This document shows, in pieces, positions 1 through 7,239 of a DNA stretch of 64,000 bases (positions within the stretch are counted from its first letter, which is position 1; every line of letters starts with the position of its first letter). The stretch covers positions 1 to 64,000 of the forward strand of contig JAYZWL010000149.1 of the NCBI GenBank assembly GCA_036154955.1, in the 5' to 3' direction. A model generated the notes under the pieces. The model was not told the origin of the DNA and made no database searches. It saw nothing but the letters and a program-made list of their open reading frames with translations. This stretch comes from Albimonas sp036154955. GTDB taxonomy: Bacteria; Pseudomonadota; Alphaproteobacteria; Rhodobacterales; Rhodobacteraceae. The translations under genes and the position numbers were made by a program.

Positions 1-51
1 GCCCCCGCGCCGAAGCCCGCCAAGGCCCAGGAGCCGCCGCGCGGGGCCTGA
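1..51 (+). CDS. C-terminal tail of an upstream gene (partial)
   Basis: An open frame enters from the left edge and ends at TGA 49–51. The 16 visible residues are rich in Ala, Pro and Lys, which looks like a disordered tail. It lies on the same strand as the LysE gene, 128 bases upstream of it. Only the tail is visible, so the product cannot be named, and the frame may not be coding at all. Confidence 0.35.
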   Translation, partial: APAPKPAKAQEPPRGA

Positions 52-179
52 GCCCTTCCCTTTCCGCCCGACCTTGAGCAGGGTCGCGTCCCCGGCGGAC
101 GCGCCCGCGCCCCCCTTCCGCCCCGCCCCACCCTCCGGCCCGCGATCCGCGCGGGCTGCAACGCAAGGAGCGCCTCTCG

Positions 180-803
180 ATGTCCGCCGCCCTGCTCGGT
201 CCCGGCCTGACCGGCTTCGCCACCGGTTTCTCGCTGATCCTCGCCATCGGGGCGCAGAACGTGTTCGTGCTGCGCCAGGGGCTGGCGCAGCGGCATGTGT
301 TCTGGGTGTGCCTGGTCTGCGCGGCGTCGGACGCGGCGCTGATCGCGGCCGGGGTCTCGGGCTTCGGCGCGGTGGCGCAGCGGGTTCCGTGGCTGGAGAC
401 GGCGATGACCTGGGGCGGCGCCGCCTTCCTCGCGGTCTACGGCGCGATGCGGCTGCGGGCGGCCTGGCGCGGAGAGGACGGGATGGTGGCCGGCGCCGCC
501 GCGGGGGCCGATCCGGGGCTGCGGGCGGCGCTTCTGGCCTGTCTCGCCTTCACCTGGCTGAACCCGCATGTCTATCTCGACACGCTGGCGCTGGTCGGCG
601 CGGTGGGCGCGGGGTTCGAGGGCGCGTCCCGGCTCGCCTACGGCATCGGGGCGGCGGGCGCGTCCTTCGTGTTCTTCTTCGGCCTGGGCTACGGCGCGCG
701 GCTGCTGGCCCCGGCGCTGGCGCGCCCCGGGGCCTGGCGGGCGTTCGACGTGGCGGTCGGGCTGCTGATGTGGGCGCTGGCGGCGGGGCTGCTGCTGCAC
801 TGA
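180..803 (+). CDS. LysE/ArgO-family amino acid exporter
   Basis: A 207-residue inner-membrane protein of the LysE superfamily, which exports basic amino acids such as lysine or arginine. The family signature GAQNVFVLRQG lies at residues 24–34. A second conserved element, WLNPHVYLDT, lies near residues 127–136. About six hydrophobic segments are separated by short loops, and the length is normal for the family. AAGGAG at 165–170 sits 9 bases before the chosen ATG. The usual LysG/ArgP LysR regulator is not visible next to it. The next gene converges from the other strand only 38 bases away. The substrate is inferred from the family. Confidence 0.9.
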   Translation: MSAALLGPGLTGFATGFSLILAIGAQNVFVLRQGLAQRHVFWVCLVCAASDAALIAAGVSGFGAVAQRVPWLETAMTWGGAAFLAVYGAMRLRAAWRGEDGMVAGAAAGADPGLRAALLACLAFTWLNPHVYLDTLALVGAVGAGFEGASRLAYGIGAAGASFVFFFGLGYGARLLAPALARPGAWRAFDVAVGLLMWALAAGLLLH

Positions 804-841
804 GCGCCCGCCCGGGCGGAGGGGGGCGGACGGGCGGCGGG

Positions 842-2632
842 CTACTCCGCCCGCCACCACACGTCCGGCAGCCAGCCGGTCCAGTCGCCGTAGACCGGCA
901 GCCGGTCGGGATAGCGCAGCCCCTTCCAGTGCGCGATCCGGCTGGCCGGCGCGTGCCATAGCGGGATCACGTAGATCCCCGTGGTCAGCACCCTGTCGAG
1001 CGCGCGGGCCGCGGCCTGGAAATCCGCCGGATCCTCGGCGGCCAGCAGCGCGTCGATCGCCGCCTCCGCCGCCGGGCTGTCCACGCCGGGATAGTTGCGG
1101 GTCCCCGGCGTCGTCACCCCGTCCCGCCCCCAGTAGAACCGCTGTTCGTTGCCGGGGCTCAGGCTCATCGCCCAGGTGTTGACGATCATGTCGAAGTCGT
1201 ATTCCGCACGCCGCGCCTCGTATTGCGCGCCGTCGACCATGCGCACCCGCGCCCGGATGCCCAGCACCGACAGGGACTTGGCGAAGACCTGCGCCGCCGT
1301 CTCCCAGGCCGGGCCGCCGAGCAGGATCTCGAAGCGGAAGGGCTTGCGGTCCGGTCCGCGCAGCTCGCCGTTCTGGACGTGCCAACCGGCCTCGGCCAGC
1401 AGGCGCGCCGCCTCGCGCAGGTTGCGGCGGCTGCGGCCGGAGCCGTCGGTCCGCGGCCAGTCGAAGCCGGAGCCCAGCGCGCCTTCGGGCAGGTCCGCGG
1501 CGAAGGGGGCGAGGATCTCCCGTTCGCGCCCCTGCGCCGCGCCCTGGAAGGCCAGGGGCGAGCCGCCGAAGGGCGAGCGGATGCGGGCGTAGGCGCCGCG
1601 GTTGAGCGTGGCGTTGATCCACTCGAAGTCCAGCGCCTCCGCCAGCGCCCGGCGCACGCGGATGTCGGCGAAAATCGGCCGGCGGGTGTTGAACACGAAG
1701 CCGGTCAGGCCCGAGGGGCGCTGGTGCGGGATCTCCGCCTTGACCACGTCGCCCCGCTGCGCGGCGGGAAAGCCGTAGCCCTCCTCCCATCGCGCGGGGT
1801 CGCCGTCGCGGAAGACGTCGATGTCGCCGGCGCGGAACGCCTCGAATCGGGCGGCCTCGTCCTTGAACCACTCGTAGCGGATTTCGTCGAAATTCCAGAG
1901 GCCTGCGTTGATGGCGAGGTCCTTCCCCCACCAGTCCGGGTTCTTGCGGAACACCACCCGGCGGCCCGGCTCGGCGCTGTCGACGACATAGGGACCGGAG
2001 GTCACCAGCGGCTCCATGGAGCTTTCGGCGAAATCCCGCCCCTCGAACGCGGCCTTCTTGAGGATCGGGCGCAGGCCGAGGATCAGCGGCATCTCCCGGT
2101 CCGGGGCGTCGAAATGGAAGCGGACCGAGCGGGGGCCGGTGATCTCGGTGCGCGAGACCTTGGCCCAGGAGGTGCGGAAGCCCGGCAGGCCCTTTTCCGC
2201 CAGCACCTCCATCGACCAGATCACATCGTCGAGCGTGACCGGGGAGCCGTCGGAGAATCGGGCCTCCTCGCGCAGCTCGAACTCCACCCAGGACCGGTCC
2301 GGCGGCGTCTCCACCCGGCCGGCGAGCTGGCCGTAGAGCGTGAAGGGCTCGTCATAGCTGCGGGCCAGCAGCGATTCGACCATCAGCCCGCGCACCGCCC
2401 AGACCGAGCGGCCCTTGAGGATATACGGATTGAGCGAGTCGAAGCCGCCCAGCTCGCCCAGGACGAGACGCCCGCCGGGCGTCGCATCGGGGTCGGCATA
2501 GGGCAGATGCGTGAAATCCGCCGGCAGGGCCGGGACGCCATGCATCGCAAGACCGTGTGTCGTCGCCTCCTCCGCCCCCCCGCATATGGGCGCCAGCGCA
2601 AGCGAGAGCGCCAGCGCCAGGCCGCGGCGCAT
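842..2632 (-). CDS. Periplasmic peptide-binding protein (SBP family 5, YejA-like)
   Basis: A 596-residue extracellular solute-binding protein of the peptide/nickel/opine family, close in length and pattern to YejA of the YejABEF oligopeptide importer. The frame is open upstream to 2767, but the start at 2632 is preferred because it gives a clear signal peptide (MRRGLALALSLALAP, cleaved near residue 20). The mature protein shows family features such as SLNPYILKGRS near the N-terminus, LDDVIWSMEVL, and a C-terminal VIPLWHAP. No permease or ATPase genes (yejB, E, F) adjoin it: downstream lies the convergent LysE gene. It is therefore an orphan binding protein whose membrane partners must be elsewhere. 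The promoter must lie in 2633–2769, overlapping a candidate small RNA on the other strand. Confidence 0.88.
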   Translation of the reverse strand: MRRGLALALSLALAPICGGAEEATTHGLAMHGVPALPADFTHLPYADPDATPGGRLVLGELGGFDSLNPYILKGRSVWAVRGLMVESLLARSYDEPFTLYGQLAGRVETPPDRSWVEFELREEARFSDGSPVTLDDVIWSMEVLAEKGLPGFRTSWAKVSRTEITGPRSVRFHFDAPDREMPLILGLRPILKKAAFEGRDFAESSMEPLVTSGPYVVDSAEPGRRVVFRKNPDWWGKDLAINAGLWNFDEIRYEWFKDEAARFEAFRAGDIDVFRDGDPARWEEGYGFPAAQRGDVVKAEIPHQRPSGLTGFVFNTRRPIFADIRVRRALAEALDFEWINATLNRGAYARIRSPFGGSPLAFQGAAQGREREILAPFAADLPEGALGSGFDWPRTDGSGRSRRNLREAARLLAEAGWHVQNGELRGPDRKPFRFEILLGGPAWETAAQVFAKSLSVLGIRARVRMVDGAQYEARRAEYDFDMIVNTWAMSLSPGNEQRFYWGRDGVTTPGTRNYPGVDSPAAEAAIDALLAAEDPADFQAAARALDRVLTTGIYVIPLWHAPASRIAHWKGLRYPDRLPVYGDWTGWLPDVWWRAE

Positions 2633-2723
2633 TCGCCTGAAATCTTCGCTAATGCCTCTTAACCCCGCATAGTCGCCAAACTTTCGCTTGCCAGCGGCGG
2701 GGGCGGATACGTATTCTGCCCTC

Positions 2724-2798
2724 ACTGCTCGATAGGTTTCTTGCCTGTATGAAACCTGCCTCAACACTTGACGCCCTCCTCGGAGGGCGTCTTTTTTT
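2724..2798 (+). ncRNA. Candidate small RNA with two stem-loops ending in a terminator
   Basis: Between two divergent genes, the plus strand carries two consecutive hairpins. The first is a perfect 7-bp stem, AGGTTTC (2734–2740) with GAAACCT (2751–2757), closing a 10-base loop. The second is a perfect 10-bp stem at 2770–2791 followed by seven T. No plus-strand protein-coding gene lies upstream for the terminator to serve: the neighbour is the divergent yejA-like gene. A weak promoter-like pair, CTTGCC at 2687–2692 and TATTCT at 2712–2717, would start a transcript near 2724, giving an RNA of about 75 bases. The alternative is a premature-termination leader of bdhA. The hairpins are seen directly; the promoter and the RNA are inferred. 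Confidence 0.45.
2770..2798 (+). terminator. Intrinsic terminator
   Basis: A perfect inverted repeat, GACGCCCTCC / GGAGGGCGTC (2770–2779 and 2782–2791), is followed directly by TTTTTTT at 2792–2798. The T-tract is only on the plus strand, so it stops rightward transcription ahead of bdhA. Confidence 0.85.
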
Positions 2799-3046
2799 GC
2801 GCCCCCGCTGCCTCTGGTTTCCGTCGGCCCGCATCGCCACGCGCGCGCGTCGCCCCGGACGCGGCCCGGCGCAAGGGCCGGGCTCCGCGACCCTGCGCCG
2901 TGCGGCGGCTGGTCCGGTTCTCTTCCGCTCGATTTCGCACCTGCGAAGCCTTAACTCTTGGGGCGGAGCGGGACCCGTTTCGACACGCGCGCGCCCCGCA
3001 TCGGTCCTCGCAACGGACCCTAGTCATGCACGGAGCGAAAAGCGAC

Positions 3047-3832
3047 ATGTCCATCAAGGGAAAAACCGCCGTCGTCACGGGCTCGAATTCGGGCATCGGC
3101 CTCGGCGTAGCGGAGGCGCTGGCCAAACGCGGCGCCAAGGTCGCCATCAATTCCTTCACCGACAACGAGGACGACCACGCGCTGGCCGCGAAGATCGCCA
3201 AGGAGCACGGGACGGAGGTCGTCTACATCCAGGCCGACATGTCCAAGGGCGACCAGTGCCGGGCGCTGGTGACCCGGGCGGCGGAGAAGCTGGGCTCGGT
3301 CGACATCCTGGTCAACAACGCCGGCATCCAGTTCGTCGCGCCCATCGACGAGTTCCCCGAGGACAAGTGGAACGCGATCATCGCCATCAACATGTCCTCG
3401 ACCTTCCACACCACCGCCGCCGCCCTGCCCCTGATGCGCAAGGCCGGCTGGGGGCGGGTGGTCAACATCGCCTCCGCCCACGGGCTGACCGCCTCGCCCT
3501 TCAAGGGGGCCTATGTGGCGGCCAAGCACGGCGTGGTCGGCTTCACCAAGGTCACGGCGCTGGAGACGGCGGAGGAGCCGATCACCTGCAACGCCATCTG
3601 CCCGGGCTACGTGCTGACCCCGCTGGTGGAGGCGCAGATCCCCGACACCATGAAGCAGTACAACATGGACCGGGAGACGGTGATCCGGCAGGTGCTGCTG
3701 GATCGTCAGCCCTCCAAGGAGTTCGCCACCACCGAGCAGCTGGGCGGCACGGTGGCCTTCCTGTGCTCGGACGACGCGGCGCAGATCACCGGCACCACGA
3801 TCAGCGTGGACGGCGGCTGGACCGCGCTCTGA
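3047..3832 (+). CDS. bdhA: 3-hydroxybutyrate dehydrogenase (SDR family)
   Basis: A cytosolic 261-residue classical short-chain dehydrogenase that interconverts D-3-hydroxybutyrate and acetoacetate with NAD, used in polyhydroxybutyrate or ketone-body turnover. The cofactor motif TGSNSGIG is at residues 11–18 and NNAG near residue 92. The catalytic residues Ser143, Tyr156 and Lys160 (YVAAK) are all present. The C-terminus ends with the SDR element TISVDGGWTAL. The family-specific stretch FVAPIDEFPEDKW supports BdhA over a generic SDR. An in-frame ATG at 3026 is an alternative start; 3047 matches the usual length. The patatin gene 164 bases downstream on the same strand fits a polyhydroxybutyrate-linked pair. 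Confidence 0.9.
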   Translation: MSIKGKTAVVTGSNSGIGLGVAEALAKRGAKVAINSFTDNEDDHALAAKIAKEHGTEVVYIQADMSKGDQCRALVTRAAEKLGSVDILVNNAGIQFVAPIDEFPEDKWNAIIAINMSSTFHTTAAALPLMRKAGWGRVVNIASAHGLTASPFKGAYVAAKHGVVGFTKVTALETAEEPITCNAICPGYVLTPLVEAQIPDTMKQYNMDRETVIRQVLLDRQPSKEFATTEQLGGTVAFLCSDDAAQITGTTISVDGGWTAL

Positions 3833-3996
3833 CCGCATCCAGGCTGCGGGGCTCCGGCCCCGCAACCTTTTCAGCCTGTGACGAATTGGGTTTCCCCGGC
3901 GTCGTCGTTTGCCTAGCAATGAACCGGCGTCCGCCCGGGGCCCGATCCGGCCCGCCGGCGAGGCGCTGGGCGCAAGCAGAAGACGAGGGACCGAAC

Positions 3997-5058
3997 ATGG
4001 CCCGCCGCAAGACCAAGACCGTCAACCTCGCCCTTCAGGGCGGCGGCGCCCATGGCGCCTTCACCTGGGGCGTGCTCGACCGCGCGCTGGAGGAGGAGGC
4101 GCTGGAGATCGAGGGCATCTCCGCCACCTCCGCCGGCGCGATGAACGCGGCGGCGCTGAAATCCGGACTGGTGCGCGGCGGCAGCCGGGAGGCGGCGCGG
4201 AAGGCGCTGGACGACTTCTGGCGCTCGGTCTCGCTGGTGTCACCGGGCCTGCCCAACCCGCTGCTGGAATGGGTGAAGGCCTGGGATCCGTCCACCCCCA
4301 ACCTCGCCGACGCCATAGAGGCGGGGGCGCGCTGGGGGATGGGGGACGCGCTGACCCGCATGTTCTCGCCCTACGACCTCAACCCGTTCAACATCAACCC
4401 GCTGCGCAACCTTCTGGTCAAGCAGCTCGATTTCGACGCGGTCTGCACGGCCGAGGGACCGGATCTGTTCGTCTGCGCCACCAATGTGCGCACCGGCAAG
4501 GCGCGGGTGTTCCGCGGGGACGAGATCAGTTCGGAGACCATCCTCGCCTCCACCTGCCTGCCCACGGTGTTCCAGGCGGTGGAGATCGACGACCCCCGCA
4601 CCGGGCGGCGGGAGGCGTTCTGGGACGGCGGCTACACCGGCAACCCGGCGCTGTGGCCGCTGTTCTATGAGACCAGGTCCCGCGACGTGATCATCGTCCA
4701 CATCAACCCGATCGAGCGGGAGGAGGCGCCCCACAGCGCGCGCGAGATCCTCAACCGGGTCAACGAGGTCGGCTTCAACTCCGCCCTGATGGGGGAGCTT
4801 CGGGCGGTGAACTTCGCCCGGCGGCTGATCGAGGAGGGGCGGATCCCGGAAGGCGCGATGAAGTCGGTGCTGATCCACTCGGTCGCCGACGACGAGACCA
4901 TGCGCCAGCTGGGCGCGGCGACCAAGATGTCGCCGGACTGGACGCTGCTGCTGAACCTCAAGGAGGCGGGGCGGGCGGCGATGGACGGGTTCCTGCGCGA
5001 CAACTGGGCCAATCTGGGCGTGCGGCCGAGCGTCGACCTCGCCGCGCTCTACGGCTGA
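3997..5058 (+). CDS. Patatin-like phospholipase/acyl hydrolase
   Basis: A 353-residue patatin-fold serine hydrolase. The oxyanion loop GGGAHG is at residues 15–20. The nucleophile elbow is ATSAG, with Ser45; the usual first glycine of GxSxG is replaced by alanine. The catalytic Asp210 is in DGGY. The Ser-Asp dyad is therefore intact. The substrate is not fixed by sequence: members act on phospholipids or other acyl esters. Placement directly after 3-hydroxybutyrate dehydrogenase suggests a role around polyhydroxybutyrate granules, which is an inference. GAGGGA at 3985–3990 precedes the ATG and supports this start over a longer frame that runs back through bdhA. Confidence 0.87.
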   Translation: MARRKTKTVNLALQGGGAHGAFTWGVLDRALEEEALEIEGISATSAGAMNAAALKSGLVRGGSREAARKALDDFWRSVSLVSPGLPNPLLEWVKAWDPSTPNLADAIEAGARWGMGDALTRMFSPYDLNPFNINPLRNLLVKQLDFDAVCTAEGPDLFVCATNVRTGKARVFRGDEISSETILASTCLPTVFQAVEIDDPRTGRREAFWDGGYTGNPALWPLFYETRSRDVIIVHINPIEREEAPHSAREILNRVNEVGFNSALMGELRAVNFARRLIEEGRIPEGAMKSVLIHSVADDETMRQLGAATKMSPDWTLLLNLKEAGRAAMDGFLRDNWANLGVRPSVDLAALYG

Positions 5059-5069
5059 GGCGGCCCGGC

Positions 5070-5810
5070 GTGGCGCGGCGCATCCTGGTGCTGGAGCATG
5101 CCGACCTGCCGGGGCCGGACGCGGCCCTCGCCCATCTGCGCGCGCGGGGGGCGGCTGCGACGGTGGTTCACGCCTGGAAGGGGGAGACGGTTCCCGACCC
5201 CGCCGGCTTCGACGGGCTGATGGTCATGGGCGGGGCGCAGATGGTCACCGACCGCGACGCCCTGCCCTGGATGGACGCGGAATTCGCCGCCCTGCGCGTC
5301 GCCCATGACGCGGGGATGCCGATGCTGTGCATCTGCCTGGGCGCGCAGATGCTGGCCCATGTCCTCGGCGCGCGGGTCGGGCCGCATCCCGAGGGGCGGC
5401 TCGCCTTCGGGTTCGAGCCGCTGCGCGCGCTTCCCGTTGCGCCAGGCGCCGCGCCCAACCCGATCCCGGACGGGCTGCAGGCGCTGTGCGGCAACGCCCA
5501 GGGCTTCGACATGCCCGCGGGGGCGGAGCGGCTGGCGGCGGGGACCGGGGCCTGGCCGAACCCCGCCTTCCGCACCCGGCGGGCGCTGGCGCTGCAGTTC
5601 CATCCGGAAGTCACCCGCCCGATCCTCGACGTCTGGCAGGCGGAATGGCCGGAGGCCCATGCCCGGCCCGGCGGCCAGCCCAAGGCGCGGCAGGACGCGG
5701 ACTTCCCCCGGCTCGATCCCCCGCTGAAGGCCTGGCTGCGCGCGACGCTGGAGACGCTGTTCGACCTGGCCCCGGCGCCGGCGGAAACCGGCGCGCATCG
5801 GCAGAGTTGA
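5070..5810 (+). CDS. Class I glutamine amidotransferase (GMP synthase-like)
   Basis: A 246-residue single-domain type 1 glutamine amidotransferase. The triad is visible: nucleophile Cys89 in CICLGAQ, and His178 and Glu180 in QFHPEV. An early VMGGAQMVTD element is typical of stand-alone GMP-synthase-like amidotransferases, which lack an attached synthase domain. Such proteins hydrolyse glutamine or gamma-glutamyl compounds; the acceptor cannot be told from sequence. It starts 12 bases after the patatin stop, so the two may be co-transcribed. Confidence 0.85.
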   Translation: MARRILVLEHADLPGPDAALAHLRARGAAATVVHAWKGETVPDPAGFDGLMVMGGAQMVTDRDALPWMDAEFAALRVAHDAGMPMLCICLGAQMLAHVLGARVGPHPEGRLAFGFEPLRALPVAPGAAPNPIPDGLQALCGNAQGFDMPAGAERLAAGTGAWPNPAFRTRRALALQFHPEVTRPILDVWQAEWPEAHARPGGQPKARQDADFPRLDPPLKAWLRATLETLFDLAPAPAETGAHRQS

Positions 5811-5847
5811 ATTGATTCCGGCGCGCAACCTCCCCACATTGGGGCGC

Positions 5848-6555
5848 ATGATCACGCTGGACATCCTCTCCGATCCGATCTGCCCCTGGTGCTATATCGG
5901 CAAGTCCGCGCTGGACCGGGCGCTGGCGAAGCATCCCGACCATCCGTTCGAGCTGCGATGGCGGCCGTTCCGGCTGAACCCCGACATGCCGCCGGAGGGG
6001 ATGGAGCGCCGCGCCTATCTGGAGGCCAAGTTCGGCGACGACCGCACCGCGGACGAGGTCTACGGCGCCATCGGCGAGGCGGCGAAGGAAGCGGGGCTGG
6101 AGATCGACCTCGCCCGCATCGCCCGCACCCCCTGCACGGTGGACGCCCATCGCCTGATCCGCTGGGCGAGGCTGGAGGACGCGCAGCCCAAGGTGGTGGA
6201 CGGCCTGTTCCGCGCCTATTTCGTCGACGGCGCCGACATCTCCGACCGCGCGGTTCTGGCCGACATCGCGGAAGCCGCGGGCATGGACCGGGCGCTGGTG
6301 CTGGCGCTGCTGGACAGCGACGCCGACGCGGCCGAGGTGCGCGAGGAGGACGCGGCGGCGCGCGAGATCGGGGTCAGCGGCGTGCCGACCTTCCTGGTCG
6401 GCGGCAAATACGTCCTGCAGGGCAGCCAGACCGAACAGCTCTGGAACGACCTGATCGAAGACATCCTGCGGCTGATGGCCGGCGACCCGATGCTGCGCGC
6501 CGCCAACGCCAACGGCCCGGTGCGCGGCGCCCCGATGCGCGCCGCCGACGACTGA
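5848..6555 (+). CDS. DsbA-family oxidoreductase (FrnE-like)
   Basis: A 235-residue thioredoxin-fold protein. The redox motif Cys12-Pro-Trp-Cys15 lies right at the N-terminus, a helical insertion follows, and the cis-proline loop SGVPTFLVGG is near residues 177–186 (Pro180). It has no signal peptide, so it acts in the cytoplasm like FrnE-type disulfide isomerases or 2-hydroxychromene-2-carboxylate isomerase relatives. The ATG at 5848 is chosen because the DILSDPICPWC strand follows at once; an upstream in-frame start at 5812 would add 12 residues of no recognisable character. The last 20 or so residues are Ala/Asn-rich and probably flexible. Confidence 0.88.
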   Translation: MITLDILSDPICPWCYIGKSALDRALAKHPDHPFELRWRPFRLNPDMPPEGMERRAYLEAKFGDDRTADEVYGAIGEAAKEAGLEIDLARIARTPCTVDAHRLIRWARLEDAQPKVVDGLFRAYFVDGADISDRAVLADIAEAAGMDRALVLALLDSDADAAEVREEDAAAREIGVSGVPTFLVGGKYVLQGSQTEQLWNDLIEDILRLMAGDPMLRAANANGPVRGAPMRAADD

Positions 6556-6602
6556 CCCCGACGACCTGAAACCGCGCCCGGCGAAGGCATGAGGACACGC
6601 GC

Positions 6603-7136
6603 ATGTTCGGACTGGACAACATCCTCGAGGTCATCGGCTCGGATCCGCTGACCCGCTGGCTGCTCGCCGCCATGGCGCTGCGCGCGGCGTGGAGCGTGGT
6701 GTGCTGGCGCAAGTGCCGGATGTCCTCCGCCGCGGGCGACGAGGCGCTGGAGGTGATCGAGGCCCGGCGCCAGGCGCTTTGGCGGCACAACATGCGCTTC
6801 CTGCTGATCATGCTCGCCGGCATCGCGCTGGCGGTGGTGGGGCTGTTCGGCCTCGCCCAGGGCGGGACGGACCGGCCGGTGGCGCTGGTGATGCTGGTGG
6901 GCGGCATGTATCTGTTCATGACCGAGCCGGTGCGCCTGCAGATCCAGGACGCCGAGGACCGGGTCGCGGCCTCCGTGCTGCGCGGGGACTGGGAGGCGCA
7001 TCGCTTCTCGCAGTCCATGCTGCGCGGCAGCCATTTCAACCTGGTGATGATCGAGGTCGGCGTGGTGGTGGCGCTGGGGCTGGTGATGCTGGCGCTGAAC
7101 GGGCGCATGATCATGCCGGCGGTGATGAGCTACTGA
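6603..7136 (+). CDS. Hypothetical integral membrane protein
   Basis: 177 residues with about four hydrophobic segments: near residue 15, then 65–85 (FLLIMLAGIALAVVGLFGLA), 92–108 and 140–170. A charged stretch between the first two (EALEVIEARRQALWRHN) probably faces the cytoplasm. I do not recognise the family. It begins 47 bases after the FrnE-like gene on the same strand and could be co-transcribed. The gene ends just before a palindromic repeat that separates it from the convergent mfd. Confidence 0.7.
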   Translation: MFGLDNILEVIGSDPLTRWLLAAMALRAAWSVVCWRKCRMSSAAGDEALEVIEARRQALWRHNMRFLLIMLAGIALAVVGLFGLAQGGTDRPVALVMLVGGMYLFMTEPVRLQIQDAEDRVAASVLRGDWEAHRFSQSMLRGSHFNLVMIEVGVVVALGLVMLALNGRMIMPAVMSY

Positions 7137-7167
7137 AGCCGCCCCTGGGCGCCCCGGCGCCGTCCGC

Positions 7168-7193
7168 GCGCCCCGGGCTCGACCCGGGGCCTC
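7168..7193. repeat. Dispersed intergenic palindrome, copy 1
   Basis: CCCCGGG–CTCGA–CCCGGGG flanked by GCG and CCTC, lying between the convergent ends of the membrane protein and mfd. The same element recurs near 25.2, 35.4, 40.1, 41.5, 52.5 and 62.4 kb. A hairpin at this place could stop transcription from both sides. Confidence 0.75.
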
Positions 7194-7239
7194 TCCGGGG
7201 CCATCCACCTGCGCGGCGCCGCCCGTCAGCCGCCGCCCG

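Noticed and set aside
2749..5058. A 769-codon frame running through bdhA into the patatin
   Set aside because: The first part is a shifted frame of bdhA; the patatin has its own ribosome-binding site and ATG at 3997.
7168..7193. The palindromes taken as ordinary factor-independent terminators only
   Set aside because: No T-tract follows, and copies occur in divergent and tandem gaps too, so a repeat-family explanation is needed as well.
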